Counted from the stretch's first letter, positions 14,399-23,144 are shown. The stretch is 32,303 nucleotides of DNA from Verrucomicrobia bacterium 12-59-8 (GCA_002279765.1 NCCR01000026.1:1967-34269), one strand, 5' to 3'. Notes: generated by a model not told the origin, from the letters alone. Numbers and translations: made by a program.

Positions 14399-15955
14399 TT
14401 ATTCCCACTTCAACTCAGTGCCCGAGGGAAGCAGCCGCACCGCACGGGCGATGTCCCAGTTTGTCATGCGGAAGCCGCCGATGCTTTCCTGCTTCATCAT
14501 GGTACCCGGGATGCTGGTGCCGTGCAGACCGTAGGGCAGTGGTTGGGGATCGCCGCCTTTGGCCAGATTGATCCACAGGATGCCCACGGGGTTGTTGGGT
14601 CCGGCAGCCAAGCGGTATGGCACAGTCATGGGTGCAGCGGCATCGCCAGTGCTGGCAAGACGGGGACGCGTAACGACATCGAGGATTTTCCAGATCTTGC
14701 GCCCATGCAATCCCGGGCGCGCTGACGAGACGGGCATGCTGGCAATGACGACCTCCCCCCGACGAATGACCAGCCGGTTCACTCCCAGCATGCTGGCGGA
14801 GATGGGGGCCGCAGGATCGGCGACAGGTTGCAGGGGCTCCGACAGCGCATTTTCAATTTCGAACGGCAGCACATTCGGCACGAGAAAGACCGCACCTGGC
14901 ACATTGGCATTTTTGACGCCGGGATTGATGTGGCGCAGGAAAGACTCGGCGGCATGAAAACGCTCCGCTACAAATTCCCACCCAGAGCGATAGGCCATGA
15001 ATGACTCCTGCGTCAGTTCCTCGAAGGTGGGCGGCGGCTCCACGGTCTTGGCCTTCGCCTTGCCTCCGGCGGCGGTGCTGGGGCGCGGTGAAATCCAGCG
15101 CATATCGGCGGCGGTGAGCACATACTCGACGTAGGGACCACCGATGGCTTTCATGGCAGCCGAAGGCTGGCCTTCAGGGGTGTGCATCTCTCCAGGATGT
15201 GCTTTTTCAAAAGCCTTGTATGCCGCGTCATACACCGGCCCCGCAGTGCCATCAATCGGCCCGATGGTGAAGCCCTGCCGATCTAGAAAGGCCTGGATGA
15301 GCACCAACGACGCAGCCCCCCAGGCCGCAGGAGGCAGCGAGCGGTGGGGCTTGGTGGCGATAAGCACCGGTGCCACCTCCCGAACCGGAGGCGGTGCTTT
15401 TTTGGCCTTCGATTTGGTCGCATCCTTGGCCGCTTCTTTTTCAGCAGCAACTGCGGCGTCGATCATTGCCTTGATGTCATTCTCCCCCGGAACCTTCACC
15501 ACCTGGCCGATGACGATCCGGTCATTCTTCAGGTCGTTGAAAATTCTGAGCTGATCCACCGTCACGCCGTTGGCACGGGCGATCACGGTGAGGGAATCGC
15601 CTTTTACCACCACGTGTTCGAGCATCGTCACGGGTGGACCTTTGGGAACGACCTGGTTTGCAGGTATCGCTTTCGCCACCGTTTCAGGTGTGGCTGGCTC
15701 GCTGGGTTTGCCCACTGGAGCTTCGACAGGCACATCAACGGAAAGGCCCCAAGCCGCTGCAGAGATCTCCACCTGCCAAGGCCATTTCACCGCCTGCTCC
15801 AATCCCGGTTCGATCAGAGGAACCGCCGGCTTCACGGTCTCGGTCTGTGCCAGGATGCTGCATGGCAGGCAGCAAGCCAGGGCGGAAACCACCCGAAACC
15901 TCCACGTGGAATTCGATGGCAACAGATTCAGCATCATGCGGCATTCAAACCGCAT
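14399..15955 (-). CDS. LysM and YkuD-like (L,D-transpeptidase) envelope protein lacking the catalytic cysteine
   Basis: Exported cell-wall protein. From ATG 15955 (alternatives TTG 15964 and ATG 15937) it starts with a signal peptide ending CCLPCSILAQ. Numbering from the longest frame, a LysM peptidoglycan-binding module spans about 116-160 (EHVVVKGDSLTVIARANGVT). An Ala/Lys-rich linker and a peptidoglycan-binding-like helical region (about 220-265) follow, and from about 395 to 521 a YkuD fold. The YkuD signature normally reads SHGCxRM; here it is SIGGFRM (494-500), so both the histidine and the nucleophile cysteine are replaced, while the upstream GLHGT histidine remains. The protein is therefore unlikely to cross-link peptidoglycan and may be a structural or regulatory wall binder. 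It lies 56 bp downstream of hisC in the same orientation. Confidence 0.85.
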   Translation of the reverse strand: MRFECRMMLNLLPSNSTWRFRVVSALACCLPCSILAQTETVKPAVPLIEPGLEQAVKWPWQVEISAAAWGLSVDVPVEAPVGKPSEPATPETVAKAIPANQVVPKGPPVTMLEHVVVKGDSLTVIARANGVTVDQLRIFNDLKNDRIVIGQVVKVPGENDIKAMIDAAVAAEKEAAKDATKSKAKKAPPPVREVAPVLIATKPHRSLPPAAWGAASLVLIQAFLDRQGFTIGPIDGTAGPVYDAAYKAFEKAHPGEMHTPEGQPSAAMKAIGGPYVEYVLTAADMRWISPRPSTAAGGKAKAKTVEPPPTFEELTQESFMAYRSGWEFVAERFHAAESFLRHINPGVKNANVPGAVFLVPNVLPFEIENALSEPLQPVADPAAPISASMLGVNRLVIRRGEVVIASMPVSSARPGLHGRKIWKILDVVTRPRLASTGDAAAPMTVPYRLAAGPNNPVGILWINLAKGGDPQPLPYGLHGTSIPGTMMKQESIGGFRMTNWDIARAVRLLPSGTELKWE

Positions 15956-16011
15956 TTGATGCAATCACAAGTTACTGTTCTGATCGGCGCGGCGAAAAAT
16001 CGCCGCAAGGG

Positions 16012-17106
16012 CTACTTCCCGAGCACCTGCTTCAGCACCTCAATGCAGCGCGCGTTCTGCGGCATGGTGCCGATGCTGATGCGCAGCCATTCAGGGAGCT
16101 TGTAGGCGGCCATGGCGCGGACGATAACGCCTTTGTCCATCATCGCTTTGAAGACGGCATTGCCATCGCCGATTTTGACGAGGACGAAATTGGCGTAGCT
16201 GGGGATGTATTCGAGACCCATGTCACCAAACTGCTGCTGCAGGTAGGCGCGGCCTTCGTCGGTGATGGCCTTGGTCTTGTTCTGATGCTCTTCGTCAAGC
16301 AGTCCGGCCAGTGCTCCGGCCTGGGCGATGGAGTTGAGATTGAAAGGCTGCCGCGTGCGCTGGAGCACGTCGATGAGCTCCTTGTTCGCGATGCCGTAAC
16401 CGACGCGCGTGCCTGCAAGGCCCTGGATCTTGGAGAAGGTGCGGAGCACGACGACGTTGCGCCCTTCGCGGACGTACTTGAGCGTGTCCGGCGGATTGTC
16501 GAGGAACTCATAGTAGGCCTCGTCAAACACGACGACAACATGCTCGGGCACTTTGGCCATGAAGCTGTCGATCTGCTCCTGAGTGACGAGCGTGCCGGTG
16601 GGATTGTTCGGATTGGCGATGAAGACTTCCTTGGTGTTCGGCGTGATGGCGGCAGCCATCGCATCGAGATCATGCACGTAGCCGGGATCAGGCACTTCGA
16701 TGGTATCAGCGCCAAAAACCTTGGCCATGAGCTTGTAAACGAGGAAGGCGTGCTCGGCGGTGATGATGTTGTCGCCGGGCTTGAGGAAGGCGTGACCGAT
16801 GAACTCGATGACTTCATTGGAGCCGCAGCCCATGATGATGTTGCCCATTTCCAGGCCGAGTTTTTCCGCCAGCGCATTGCGCAGCTTCCAGGATGCGCCG
16901 TCGGGGTAGATGTTGACCTCTTTGACGGCTTCCTGCATCGCCACAATGGCCTTCGGCGAGGGCCCGAGCGGGTTCTCGTTGGAGGCGAGCTTGATGATGT
17001 CCTCCGGCTTCAAGCCGCGTTCACGGGCCACATCTTCGATGGGTTTGCCGGGTTCGTAGGCGACGAGGTCTTTGAGCTGTGGGTTGGCGTAGTTCCAGAT
17101 GGACAT
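16012..17106 (-). CDS. hisC: Histidinol-phosphate aminotransferase
   Basis: PLP enzyme of histidine synthesis that converts imidazole-acetol phosphate and glutamate to histidinol phosphate; some homologues also transaminate aromatic keto acids. It has 364 residues, the normal length. Fold-type I motifs are complete: LASNENPLGPSP (40-51), IYPDG (67-71), NPNNPTG (165-171), D195-x-x-Y198 (FDEAYYE) for the PLP pyridine nitrogen and ring, the Schiff-base lysine K226 in TFSKIQGLAGTR, and the R of GTRVGYG. It is cytoplasmic. No other his gene is near, so it is a scattered his locus. It is divergent from the membrane protein at 17196 across an 89-bp gap. Confidence 0.93.
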   Translation of the reverse strand: MSIWNYANPQLKDLVAYEPGKPIEDVARERGLKPEDIIKLASNENPLGPSPKAIVAMQEAVKEVNIYPDGASWKLRNALAEKLGLEMGNIIMGCGSNEVIEFIGHAFLKPGDNIITAEHAFLVYKLMAKVFGADTIEVPDPGYVHDLDAMAAAITPNTKEVFIANPNNPTGTLVTQEQIDSFMAKVPEHVVVVFDEAYYEFLDNPPDTLKYVREGRNVVVLRTFSKIQGLAGTRVGYGIANKELIDVLQRTRQPFNLNSIAQAGALAGLLDEEHQNKTKAITDEGRAYLQQQFGDMGLEYIPSYANFVLVKIGDGNAVFKAMMDKGVIVRAMAAYKLPEWLRISIGTMPQNARCIEVLKQVLGK

Positions 17107-17165
17107 GGTTGGTGGCTTGGAGTCCTTTTCTTGGACTGGGATGGCGACGATGGCAAGTCCGTGTA

Positions 17166-17182
17166 AAGTCTCCCTGAGACTT
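17166..17182. promoter_or_regulatory. Short palindrome in the hisC / membrane-protein divergent gap
   Basis: AAGTCTC-CCT-GAGACTT, perfect 7-bp arms with a 3-base centre, lies 14 bases before the ATG at 17196 and about 60 bases before hisC. It could be an operator shared by the divergent genes or a leader hairpin. No family assignment is made. Confidence 0.3.
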
Positions 17183-17195
17183 CGTTTAAACCGTC

Positions 17196-18452
17196 ATGCC
17201 AACCACGCTGCCCGACACCTCGGAACTGCTCCTGTCCCTCGGCACCGCCACGGGCCTGGGGCTGCTCGTCGGTTTGCAGCGTGAATGGGTGCAGAACCGC
17301 ATCGCGGGCATCCGTACCTTTGCCCTGCTGACACTCTTCGGCGCGCTGACCGGCCTGCTGGGGAATGCCTATGGCAGCTGGGTGATTGCCGCAGGATTCA
17401 TCACCTTCGCCTGCATTGTGGTGCTCGGCAGCTGGCTCCGTCAGGCAAATCGCGAGCCGGGGTCCGGCCTCGTCACGGAAATGGCGATGCTAGTTATGTT
17501 CGTCACGGGCGTCATCACCATGCTCGGTGAGCGGCTCCTCGCCGTCATGATCGCCGGCGGTGTCATGGCGCTGCTCCAAAGCAAGAAAGCGCTGCATGCG
17601 ATGGTGCGGCACTTTGGCGAGGATGATCTGCGTGAGATCGTGCGCCTCGTGCTGGTGGGGCTGGTCATTCTTCCTGCGCTGCCGAACCGAGCGATGGGTT
17701 ATCTCGGCGTGCTCAATCCCTTCGCCATCTGGCTTATTGTAGTGCTCATCGTCGGCATCAGCCTCGCCGCGTACATGGCTGAAAAATATCTTGGCGGTTC
17801 CAAAGGGGCCGTCGTGGCCGGCATTCTCGGCGGGCTCGTCTCCAGCACGGCGACCACGGCCAGCAGCGCACGGCGCAGCAAGACCGCCACCACCGGCAGC
17901 CTCTCCCTGGCGGCCATGGCCTTGATCGCCTCCGCCATGGCCTTTGTGCGCCTGCTGGCGGAGGTGATGATCGTCGCCTCCGATCACCTTCGCGAACTGC
18001 TGCCGCCACTCGTCGCTATGATGGTCTGGATCGCACTGATCGCCGCAGTGGCGCATCGGTTCGCAGGAAAAGCCGACACACAACCGGTGGATGAGCATCC
18101 GCCGTCCGAAATGAAGAATGCTGTCGTCCTCGGACTGCTCTACGCTCTGGTGCTGGTCATCGTGGCCTACACCCGCCAACATAGCAGTTCGTCAGGGCTT
18201 TATCTGGCCGCGTTTCTTTCCGGCCTGCCAGACATGTCCGCCATCACGCTTTCCACCTCCCGGCTCGTCACCACCGGCAATCTAGAAACATCCATCGCCT
18301 GGCGCATGATTCTAGTCGGGGGCATGGCCAATTTGTGTTTCAAAATGGCTTTCGTGATCGCCCTCGGTTCACGTGCTTACATCAAGCCAGCCTTGCTCGG
18401 TCTGCTGGTTTCGATCGCCGGTGGCGCGGCCATTTTGGCATTCTGGCCATGA
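17196..18452 (+). CDS. MgtC/SapB-family membrane protein with DUF4010 domain
   Basis: Polytopic inner-membrane protein of 418 residues. The N-terminal part has the MgtC/SapB pattern GLGLLVGLQREW and AGIRTFALLTLFGALTGLLG. The remainder, with GSKGAVVAGILGGLVSSTAT, then TASSARRSK and LSGLPDMSAITLSTSRL, matches the DUF4010 extension found in many Gram-negative versions. About ten to twelve hydrophobic helices are visible. MgtC proteins are linked to growth at low magnesium, while the role of the DUF4010 form is not established. It has no catalytic motif. It lies 75 bp upstream of cbpA in the same orientation and may share a transcript with it. Confidence 0.87.
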   Translation: MPTTLPDTSELLLSLGTATGLGLLVGLQREWVQNRIAGIRTFALLTLFGALTGLLGNAYGSWVIAAGFITFACIVVLGSWLRQANREPGSGLVTEMAMLVMFVTGVITMLGERLLAVMIAGGVMALLQSKKALHAMVRHFGEDDLREIVRLVLVGLVILPALPNRAMGYLGVLNPFAIWLIVVLIVGISLAAYMAEKYLGGSKGAVVAGILGGLVSSTATTASSARRSKTATTGSLSLAAMALIASAMAFVRLLAEVMIVASDHLRELLPPLVAMMVWIALIAAVAHRFAGKADTQPVDEHPPSEMKNAVVLGLLYALVLVIVAYTRQHSSSSGLYLAAFLSGLPDMSAITLSTSRLVTTGNLETSIAWRMILVGGMANLCFKMAFVIALGSRAYIKPALLGLLVSIAGGAAILAFWP

Positions 18453-18527
18453 AGTCCGACCAACACCTCAAAGAATACAGCATGAATCACAACGACAGAT
18501 CCCTGCGCGACGTATCTACTTCATATC

Positions 18528-19490
18528 ATGCCCGCCGAATTTAAAGACTATTACGCCACGCTTGGCGTCGCACGCGATGCCAGCGCGGACGAGATCAAGA
18601 AGGCCTTCCGCAAACTGGCCCGCCTCTACCACCCTGACACTGCCAAAGATAAAAAGACGGCGGAAGCCAAGTTCAAGGAGATCAATGAGGCCAACGAGGT
18701 GCTCAGTGACCCGGACAAGCGCAAAAAGTATGACACTCTTGGCGCAGGCTGGCAGGAAGCGGGAAACTACCAGCCGCCGCCCCCAGGAGCAGGTGGTCAT
18801 GAACAGGAGTTCCACTTTGGTGGCACCGGGTTCAGCGACTTCTTCGAGCAGTACTTCAGCGGTGGCAGCCGCTATGGTTTTCAACAGGGTTTTGACGAGG
18901 GAGGCACCACAGGGGCAGCCCAAAGAGGCCGCGCACGCCGTGGCCATGACATTGAGGGAGACATCCTCGTCACGCTGGAAGAGGCCATGCACGGCACGCA
19001 GCGACCGATTTCACTACAAACGGTGAACCGCCAGACGGGGGCAGTGCAGACACACAGCTTTGAGGTACGCATTCCCCCCGGTGCCACCGATGGCCGCCGC
19101 ATCCGCGTTCCAGGCCAGGGCGAACCAGGACAAAACGGCGGCGAAGCTGGAGATCTCTACCTGCGCGTACGCCACGCCGCACACCCCGAATTCACTACAG
19201 AAGAAGCCGATATGCATCATGAACTCGACCTTGCTCCATGGGAGGCGGTGCTCGGCGCAGAGGTGATCGTGCCTACGCTCGACGGCTCCATCAAGCTGCG
19301 CATCCCGGCAGGCAGTGAAAACGGCCAGAGCCTGCGCGTGCGCGGGCGTGGCCTGCCCAAGGGCAAGACCGGCGAGCGCGGCGATTTCTATGTGAAACTC
19401 CAGATCGTGCTGCCAGCCAAGATCAGCGATGCCGAACGTGCGTTGTGGGAACAACTGCGCAGCGCCTCCACCTTCAACCCACGCGCTTGA
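18528..19490 (+). CDS. cbpA: CbpA-like DnaJ co-chaperone
   Basis: Class-B J-domain protein of 320 residues that stimulates DnaK and may bind curved DNA. The J domain (about 6-75) contains the essential HPD (H35-P36-D37 in YHPDTA). A Gly/Phe-rich linker follows (about 85-135), with FEQYFSGGSRYGFQ. There is no zinc-finger region, unlike DnaJ. The two C-terminal beta domains begin at about 145 with GDILVTLEEAMHGTQRPISL and include VPTLDGSIKLRIPAGSENGQ and LRVRGRGLPKGKTGERGDFY. It is followed after one base by a CbpM-like gene, the usual partner arrangement. Confidence 0.92.
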   Translation: MPAEFKDYYATLGVARDASADEIKKAFRKLARLYHPDTAKDKKTAEAKFKEINEANEVLSDPDKRKKYDTLGAGWQEAGNYQPPPPGAGGHEQEFHFGGTGFSDFFEQYFSGGSRYGFQQGFDEGGTTGAAQRGRARRGHDIEGDILVTLEEAMHGTQRPISLQTVNRQTGAVQTHSFEVRIPPGATDGRRIRVPGQGEPGQNGGEAGDLYLRVRHAAHPEFTTEEADMHHELDLAPWEAVLGAEVIVPTLDGSIKLRIPAGSENGQSLRVRGRGLPKGKTGERGDFYVKLQIVLPAKISDAERALWEQLRSASTFNPRA

Positions 19491-19491
19491 T

Positions 19492-19746
19492 ATGAGCCAT
19501 TCCACCTCTCAAACTTACTCGCTGGAAATCCTCGCCGAGACGACCGGTGTCTCCACGCAGTTGATCTTGCAGTATCAGGAGCATGGCATCCTCCCGCCTC
19601 ACTTTGATGATGACACGCTGCGCACGCTGCGCCGTATCGAACATCTGCGTGAAACCTGCGAGATGAACTTCAGAGGCCTCAAGATGCTCACGCAGTTGCT
19701 CGATGAAGTCGAACAACTGCGCCAGGAACTGCGCGCCAGACGCTGA
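19492..19746 (+). CDS. cbpM: CbpM-like chaperone modulator
   Basis: An 84-residue MerR-like protein. In gamma-proteobacteria CbpM binds the J domain of CbpA and inhibits it. Visible are an HTH-like start (YSLEILAETTGVSTQLILQY) with the hallmark ILPP turn (EHGILPPHFDDDTLRTLRRI) and a C-terminal leucine-rich helix (MLTQLLDEVEQLRQELRARR). The ATG at 19492 lies one base after the cbpA stop, so translational coupling is likely; a longer in-frame start at 19429 would lie inside cbpA. Function is inferred from position and fold. Confidence 0.83.
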   Translation: MSHSTSQTYSLEILAETTGVSTQLILQYQEHGILPPHFDDDTLRTLRRIEHLRETCEMNFRGLKMLTQLLDEVEQLRQELRARR

Positions 19747-19751
19747 GCGCT

Positions 19752-21113
19752 TTAAGCAAACTGCGTCACGCCGGGAATTGGCATCGGAGTTGGCTCAAAT
19801 TTGTCACCATACTGCAGATTGTCCGGCGCGAGATCCTGCTTGGAGGACATGATCGCCAGTGCCACACGTGCAGATTTTTTGTCTGGATTTGCCTGCGGTA
19901 CGGCGTCGTCCTTCCAGAGAATTTTCTGTCCTGTGTAGGCGGCTTCACGGCCCATGATGGCGATGAGCGTGCTGCTCATCATGCGGTCGCCGTCATTGAT
20001 GACTTCGCCTTTGCGGATCGCGTTGAAGAGCGCCTGATGCTCCAGATCGTACATGTTTTTCTCTTCACCGCGCCAGCGCCAGCGCTTCTCGCCCTCAATG
20101 AAAGGCGCAGGGCCTTTGCCAATGACCAGACGCCCCTTGGTGCCCTGGATGTTGTCGGCGACTTCGTTATGACAGCCGTTGATCTGGCGGTTGGTAATGT
20201 GGCAAAGGATGCCACCATCCCACTCAAAGGCACAGTGGAAATGGTCAAAGATGTTCCCGCCTTCCGCAGGACGCTGGCGACCACCGGTGGCGATGACACT
20301 CACAGGAGGGGTGTCCTTCATGGCCCAGCAGATCTTGTCCAGGCTGTGTACGGCCTGCTCGACGAGGCTGTCTCCACTGAGCCAGGAGAAGTTGTACCAG
20401 TTGCGCACCTGCCACTCCACATCCCCCATCCCGGCGGGACGACCTGCCGCAGGCGGCATGACTTTCACCGGTCCAGCGTAATAGGTCGCGAGTATGCCGG
20501 TGATGTCGCCAATCTCACCGTCATGGAGACGCTTGTAGCACTCGATGCGGCTGGTGGAATAGCGCCAGCAGAAGCCGGCCACGAGATTGAGCTTCTTCTG
20601 CTTGGCCTTTTCGACCGCTGCCTGTGCGACGAGATAACCGGCGGCGTCCACGGCCATGGGCTTCTCACAGAAAATGTGCTTCCCGGCCTCAACGGCAGCG
20701 GTGAGGTGCAGCGGGCGGAACCCAGGCGGGGTGGCGAGGAGGACGACGTCCACGCCGCAGTCGATGAGTTTTTGGTAAGCATCGAGACCGGTGAACCTTT
20801 TATCCGGCTGCACATCGACCCGATCCGGAAATTGCGTGGAGAGATTCTTGATGCTGTTCTCGATCTGCGTGTCGAACGCGTCGGCCATCGCCACGATTTT
20901 CGAATTGTAATCCGCACCGAGAGCCTGCGCCGCCGCACCGGTGCCGCGGCCACCACAGCCGATGAGGCCGATTTTCAGAGTCTCGTTCGAGTCCGCCTTC
21001 TGCTGCGCAAGCAAGGAGCCGGCGGAGGTTAAAACAGCCGGAGCGATGAGAGCTCCACCGCTGGCATTGAGAAAACGACGACGAGAAAAGGTGGAAACGG
21101 CTGGATCAGACAT
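19752..21113 (-). CDS. Tat-exported Gfo/Idh/MocA-family oxidoreductase
   Basis: NAD(P)-dependent sugar or polyol dehydrogenase-like protein of 453 residues. The start at 21113 gives a twin-arginine signal (STFSRRRFLNASGGALIAPA); the frame is open 33 codons further upstream, but that part has no signal character. The Rossmann motif IGLIGCGGRGTG follows, then HIFCEKPMAVDAAGY with the EKP lysine typical of the family, and the C-terminal alpha/beta dimerisation domain with GDSLVEQAVHSLDKICWAMK and HFHCAFEWDGG. Many such Tat-exported paralogues occur in Verrucomicrobiota and Planctomycetota, probably for degrading sulfated or unusual sugars. The substrate cannot be read from sequence. It converges with cbpM, 5 bp apart. 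Confidence 0.92.
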   Translation of the reverse strand: MSDPAVSTFSRRRFLNASGGALIAPAVLTSAGSLLAQQKADSNETLKIGLIGCGGRGTGAAAQALGADYNSKIVAMADAFDTQIENSIKNLSTQFPDRVDVQPDKRFTGLDAYQKLIDCGVDVVLLATPPGFRPLHLTAAVEAGKHIFCEKPMAVDAAGYLVAQAAVEKAKQKKLNLVAGFCWRYSTSRIECYKRLHDGEIGDITGILATYYAGPVKVMPPAAGRPAGMGDVEWQVRNWYNFSWLSGDSLVEQAVHSLDKICWAMKDTPPVSVIATGGRQRPAEGGNIFDHFHCAFEWDGGILCHITNRQINGCHNEVADNIQGTKGRLVIGKGPAPFIEGEKRWRWRGEEKNMYDLEHQALFNAIRKGEVINDGDRMMSSTLIAIMGREAAYTGQKILWKDDAVPQANPDKKSARVALAIMSSKQDLAPDNLQYGDKFEPTPMPIPGVTQFA

Positions 21114-21246
21114 GGGAACAGTGAGTGATTGGAAACAGAGTTGAGATTTCGGCACGAGAAAGGAAAACCTTTCAGTGAAAGGGCACATTGCACCCGTCCA
21201 TCTGCAGGTCATTAGGAAGGGACTAATGAATGCAATGAGCCGTGGC

Positions 21247-21729
21247 TCAGCTGTGACGCGGGATGATCTTGGTCAGCCCGGATGACTGCGGCGGATGTCC
21301 GCCGTTATCCAGATCGGTCAGCGGCTGCGTTTCTACCCGGCTGATTTCGTCGTCAGGCGAAGGCTGCAGCAGTGCGTCCACGAGAAGCTGCGTATCTTCC
21401 AGAAAGGTCAGCCCGGCGCGGCGCATAAAGTCCACCTCCGCAGCATGCGTGTGAAGCGTGATGAGCAGGCATTCCCCTTGAAACAGGGCCAGCACAAACA
21501 CCCCCTCAAAACCGAACCAGAAGGTTTTCACGTCGCGGTCGCCACCGCTGCCAAAATGAGCGCGCGCATCATGCAGGGATTGCAGGAGACGCTCGGCGCG
21601 AAACTCCTCGAATGGGAGCAGGTTGATCAGAATTTGCCGCCGCCAGCACAGCAGCAGACCATTGACCGAACCGGCGTGTTTCAGACGTTCGAGTGCGGAG
21701 CGCAGGGAAGGAGTGATGGATGCAGCCAT
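21247..21729 (-). CDS. Hypothetical protein, possibly roadblock/LC7-like
   Basis: A 160-residue soluble protein. The strand-helix order at SALERLKHAGSVNGLLLCWR, followed by FEEFRAERLLQSLHDARAHF and EGVFVLALFQGECLLITLHT, suggests a roadblock/LC7 (MglB-like) fold, but this is by eye and weak. The C-terminal 40 residues look disordered (SPDDEISRVETQPLTDLDNG). A GGAGG ribosome site lies within the last codons of the upstream gene (ATGGAGGCATAA, then ATG five bases after the stop), so the pair is translationally coupled. No GTPase gene is adjacent, and function is unknown. Confidence 0.7.
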   Translation of the reverse strand: MAASITPSLRSALERLKHAGSVNGLLLCWRRQILINLLPFEEFRAERLLQSLHDARAHFGSGGDRDVKTFWFGFEGVFVLALFQGECLLITLHTHAAEVDFMRRAGLTFLEDTQLLVDALLQPSPDDEISRVETQPLTDLDNGGHPPQSSGLTKIIPRHS

Positions 21730-21734
21730 GGTTT

Positions 21735-22055
21735 TTATGCCTCCATTGAATTGGCGCGGCTGAGCAGTTCAAACATCGGCGTCCGTTCGCCGATGAGTGC
21801 GCCCGCACCGGGATCCTTCGCATCAGTGCCTGCGTCGAAATAGGCAAAGTTCAGGGTGAAGTCCTCCTCCTGCAGCGTTCCCATCCAGGGGGCACCGAGT
21901 TCAAGGCATTCGCCCACTTTCAATCCGAAGTGGCGCAGCCCTTGGAAATCAGCGGCGTAGTTGTTCACGGCTTCCTGACCGCTGTCACTGGCGACGACGC
22001 CATCTTTCAGGGTGAAGAGTTGCAGGGGGAGAGGTAGAACCTCGGGTGCGCTCAT
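21735..22055 (-). CDS. Small hypothetical protein coupled to the downstream gene
   Basis: A 106-residue protein with no recognised family. It starts at ATG 22055 (MSAPEVLPLPLQLFTLKDGV); a GTG at 22076 would add seven residues. It is acidic, without signal peptide or membrane segment. The N-terminal half contains GLRHFGLKVGECLELGAPWM, and the C-terminal part PGAGALIGERTPMFELLSRA. It ends five bases before the next gene and supplies that gene's Shine-Dalgarno. The two probably work together, perhaps as a regulatory module if the neighbour is really roadblock-like. Confidence 0.65.
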   Translation of the reverse strand: MSAPEVLPLPLQLFTLKDGVVASDSGQEAVNNYAADFQGLRHFGLKVGECLELGAPWMGTLQEEDFTLNFAYFDAGTDAKDPGAGALIGERTPMFELLSRANSMEA

Positions 22056-22206
22056 GGAGATATTAAGTTGTCCCACTTAGGTCTCAAAAATACGCTGATG
22101 AGGCAAGCATAATCCACGCACGAGCCAAAATAGCAGCCCCCTTCCCGCTTGACTCTGTGTCCCTTTGCTTTCTTTCATTCCATCCCTGCGCTATCATTCC
22201 CTCCCC

Positions 22207-22575
22207 ATGACCGCCCTCGCCCCCAGTTTCAAAATTGGCAATGAAAAGCTCATCAAGGTGCTGCCAAACGCCGCCAACCGTCTGCTCGGCCTGCTCAAAA
22301 AGCAGGGCCGCGCTGAAAACGGCGCTCTGCGCGTGGCCGTCGTCGGTGGCGGCTGCTCCGGCCTGCAGTACAAGATGGATCTCGTCGATGGCCCGGCCAA
22401 CCGTGACATCATGGTCACCTCCAGCGAGGTGCGCGTCGTCATTGATCCCAAGAGCGCCCTGTTTGTCTCTGGTTCTGAACTGGACTACAGCGACGACATC
22501 CAGAGCGGTGGATTTAAGGTTAAGAACCCGAACGCCGTCGTCACCTGCTCCTGTGGTGAGAGCTTTGCCGCCTGA
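22207..22575 (+). CDS. Iron-sulfur carrier of the HesB/IscA/ErpA family
   Basis: A-type Fe-S carrier of 122 residues that receives clusters from a scaffold and passes them to apo-enzymes. The three cysteines of the family are present: C50 in VVGGGCSGLQYKM, and C114 and C116 in VTCSCGESF. DYSDDIQSGGFKVKNPNA matches the usual loop before the C-terminal Cys pair. The start at 22207 is chosen because family members begin a few residues before a helix such as NEKLIKVLPNAANRLLGLLK. hscB follows after 5 bp, so this is an isc-type pair. IscS, IscU, HscA and ferredoxin are not in the window. Confidence 0.9.
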   Translation: MTALAPSFKIGNEKLIKVLPNAANRLLGLLKKQGRAENGALRVAVVGGGCSGLQYKMDLVDGPANRDIMVTSSEVRVVIDPKSALFVSGSELDYSDDIQSGGFKVKNPNAVVTCSCGESFAA

Positions 22576-22580
22576 GACCG

Positions 22581-23141
22581 ATGTCGAATGCCTTTGCCCT
22601 CCTCGGCCTGCCACGCATTGCCGCACTCGATGCCGAGGCGCTGCAGCAGGCCTGGCTGGCCGCCAGCCGCAGCGCGCATCCCGACCAGCCCGGTGGCGAT
22701 GCCGCCCGCGCCGCAGAGATCAACTCTGCCTACGAAACGCTGCAGGCCCCCGAAAAACGTCTCAAGCATCTGCTCGATTTGCATGCAGTGCCCTGGCGCA
22801 CGGTGCCCATCGACGATGCGATGATGGCCCTCTTCAGCCGCCTGGGCCCCGTGCTGCAGAACGTCGCAGCTTTTCTCAAACGCAAACAGAGCGCGACCTC
22901 CGCACTCGCCAAGGCCCTTCTCTCCCCCGATGAAATGCGGCTGCGTGAGCAGCTCGAAACCCTCGGCACCAAGCTTGATGCCGAGCGCACCGCCCTGCTT
23001 GCAGACCTGCCAGCCTTCGATGCGCGCCTCAGCGCGGGCGATGCCACCGCCCTCGCCGACCTGCAAATCCTGCAGGCTCGGCTGGCCTATTTCGGCAAAT
23101 GGCAGGCCCAGGTGCGCGAAGCCTTGCTGAGTTTGATGTGA
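22581..23141 (+). CDS. hscB: Fe-S assembly J-protein HscB
   Basis: J-domain co-chaperone of 186 residues that delivers the IscU scaffold to the HscA Hsp70 for cluster transfer. The short J domain (about 1-75) has HPD (H33-P34-D35 in RSAHPDQPGGD) and EINSAYETLQAPEKRLKHLL. A C-terminal three-helix domain (about 90-186) follows, which in the family binds IscU (LREQLETLGTKLDAERTALL). Position directly after an IscA-type gene supports HscB over an unrelated DnaJ-like protein. The alanine-rich composition is typical for a GC-rich genome. Confidence 0.87.
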   Translation: MSNAFALLGLPRIAALDAEALQQAWLAASRSAHPDQPGGDAARAAEINSAYETLQAPEKRLKHLLDLHAVPWRTVPIDDAMMALFSRLGPVLQNVAAFLKRKQSATSALAKALLSPDEMRLREQLETLGTKLDAERTALLADLPAFDARLSAGDATALADLQILQARLAYFGKWQAQVREALLSLM

Positions 23142-23144
23142 GCC

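Noticed and set aside
15634..17166. 510-codon plus-strand frame opposite hisC and the YkuD-like gene
   Set aside because: hisC has every motif of its family in place; the opposite frame is a GC-bias shadow.
20037..21032. 331-codon plus-strand frame opposite the Gfo/Idh/MocA gene
   Set aside because: Shadow of a gene with a clear Tat signal, Rossmann motif and EKP motif.
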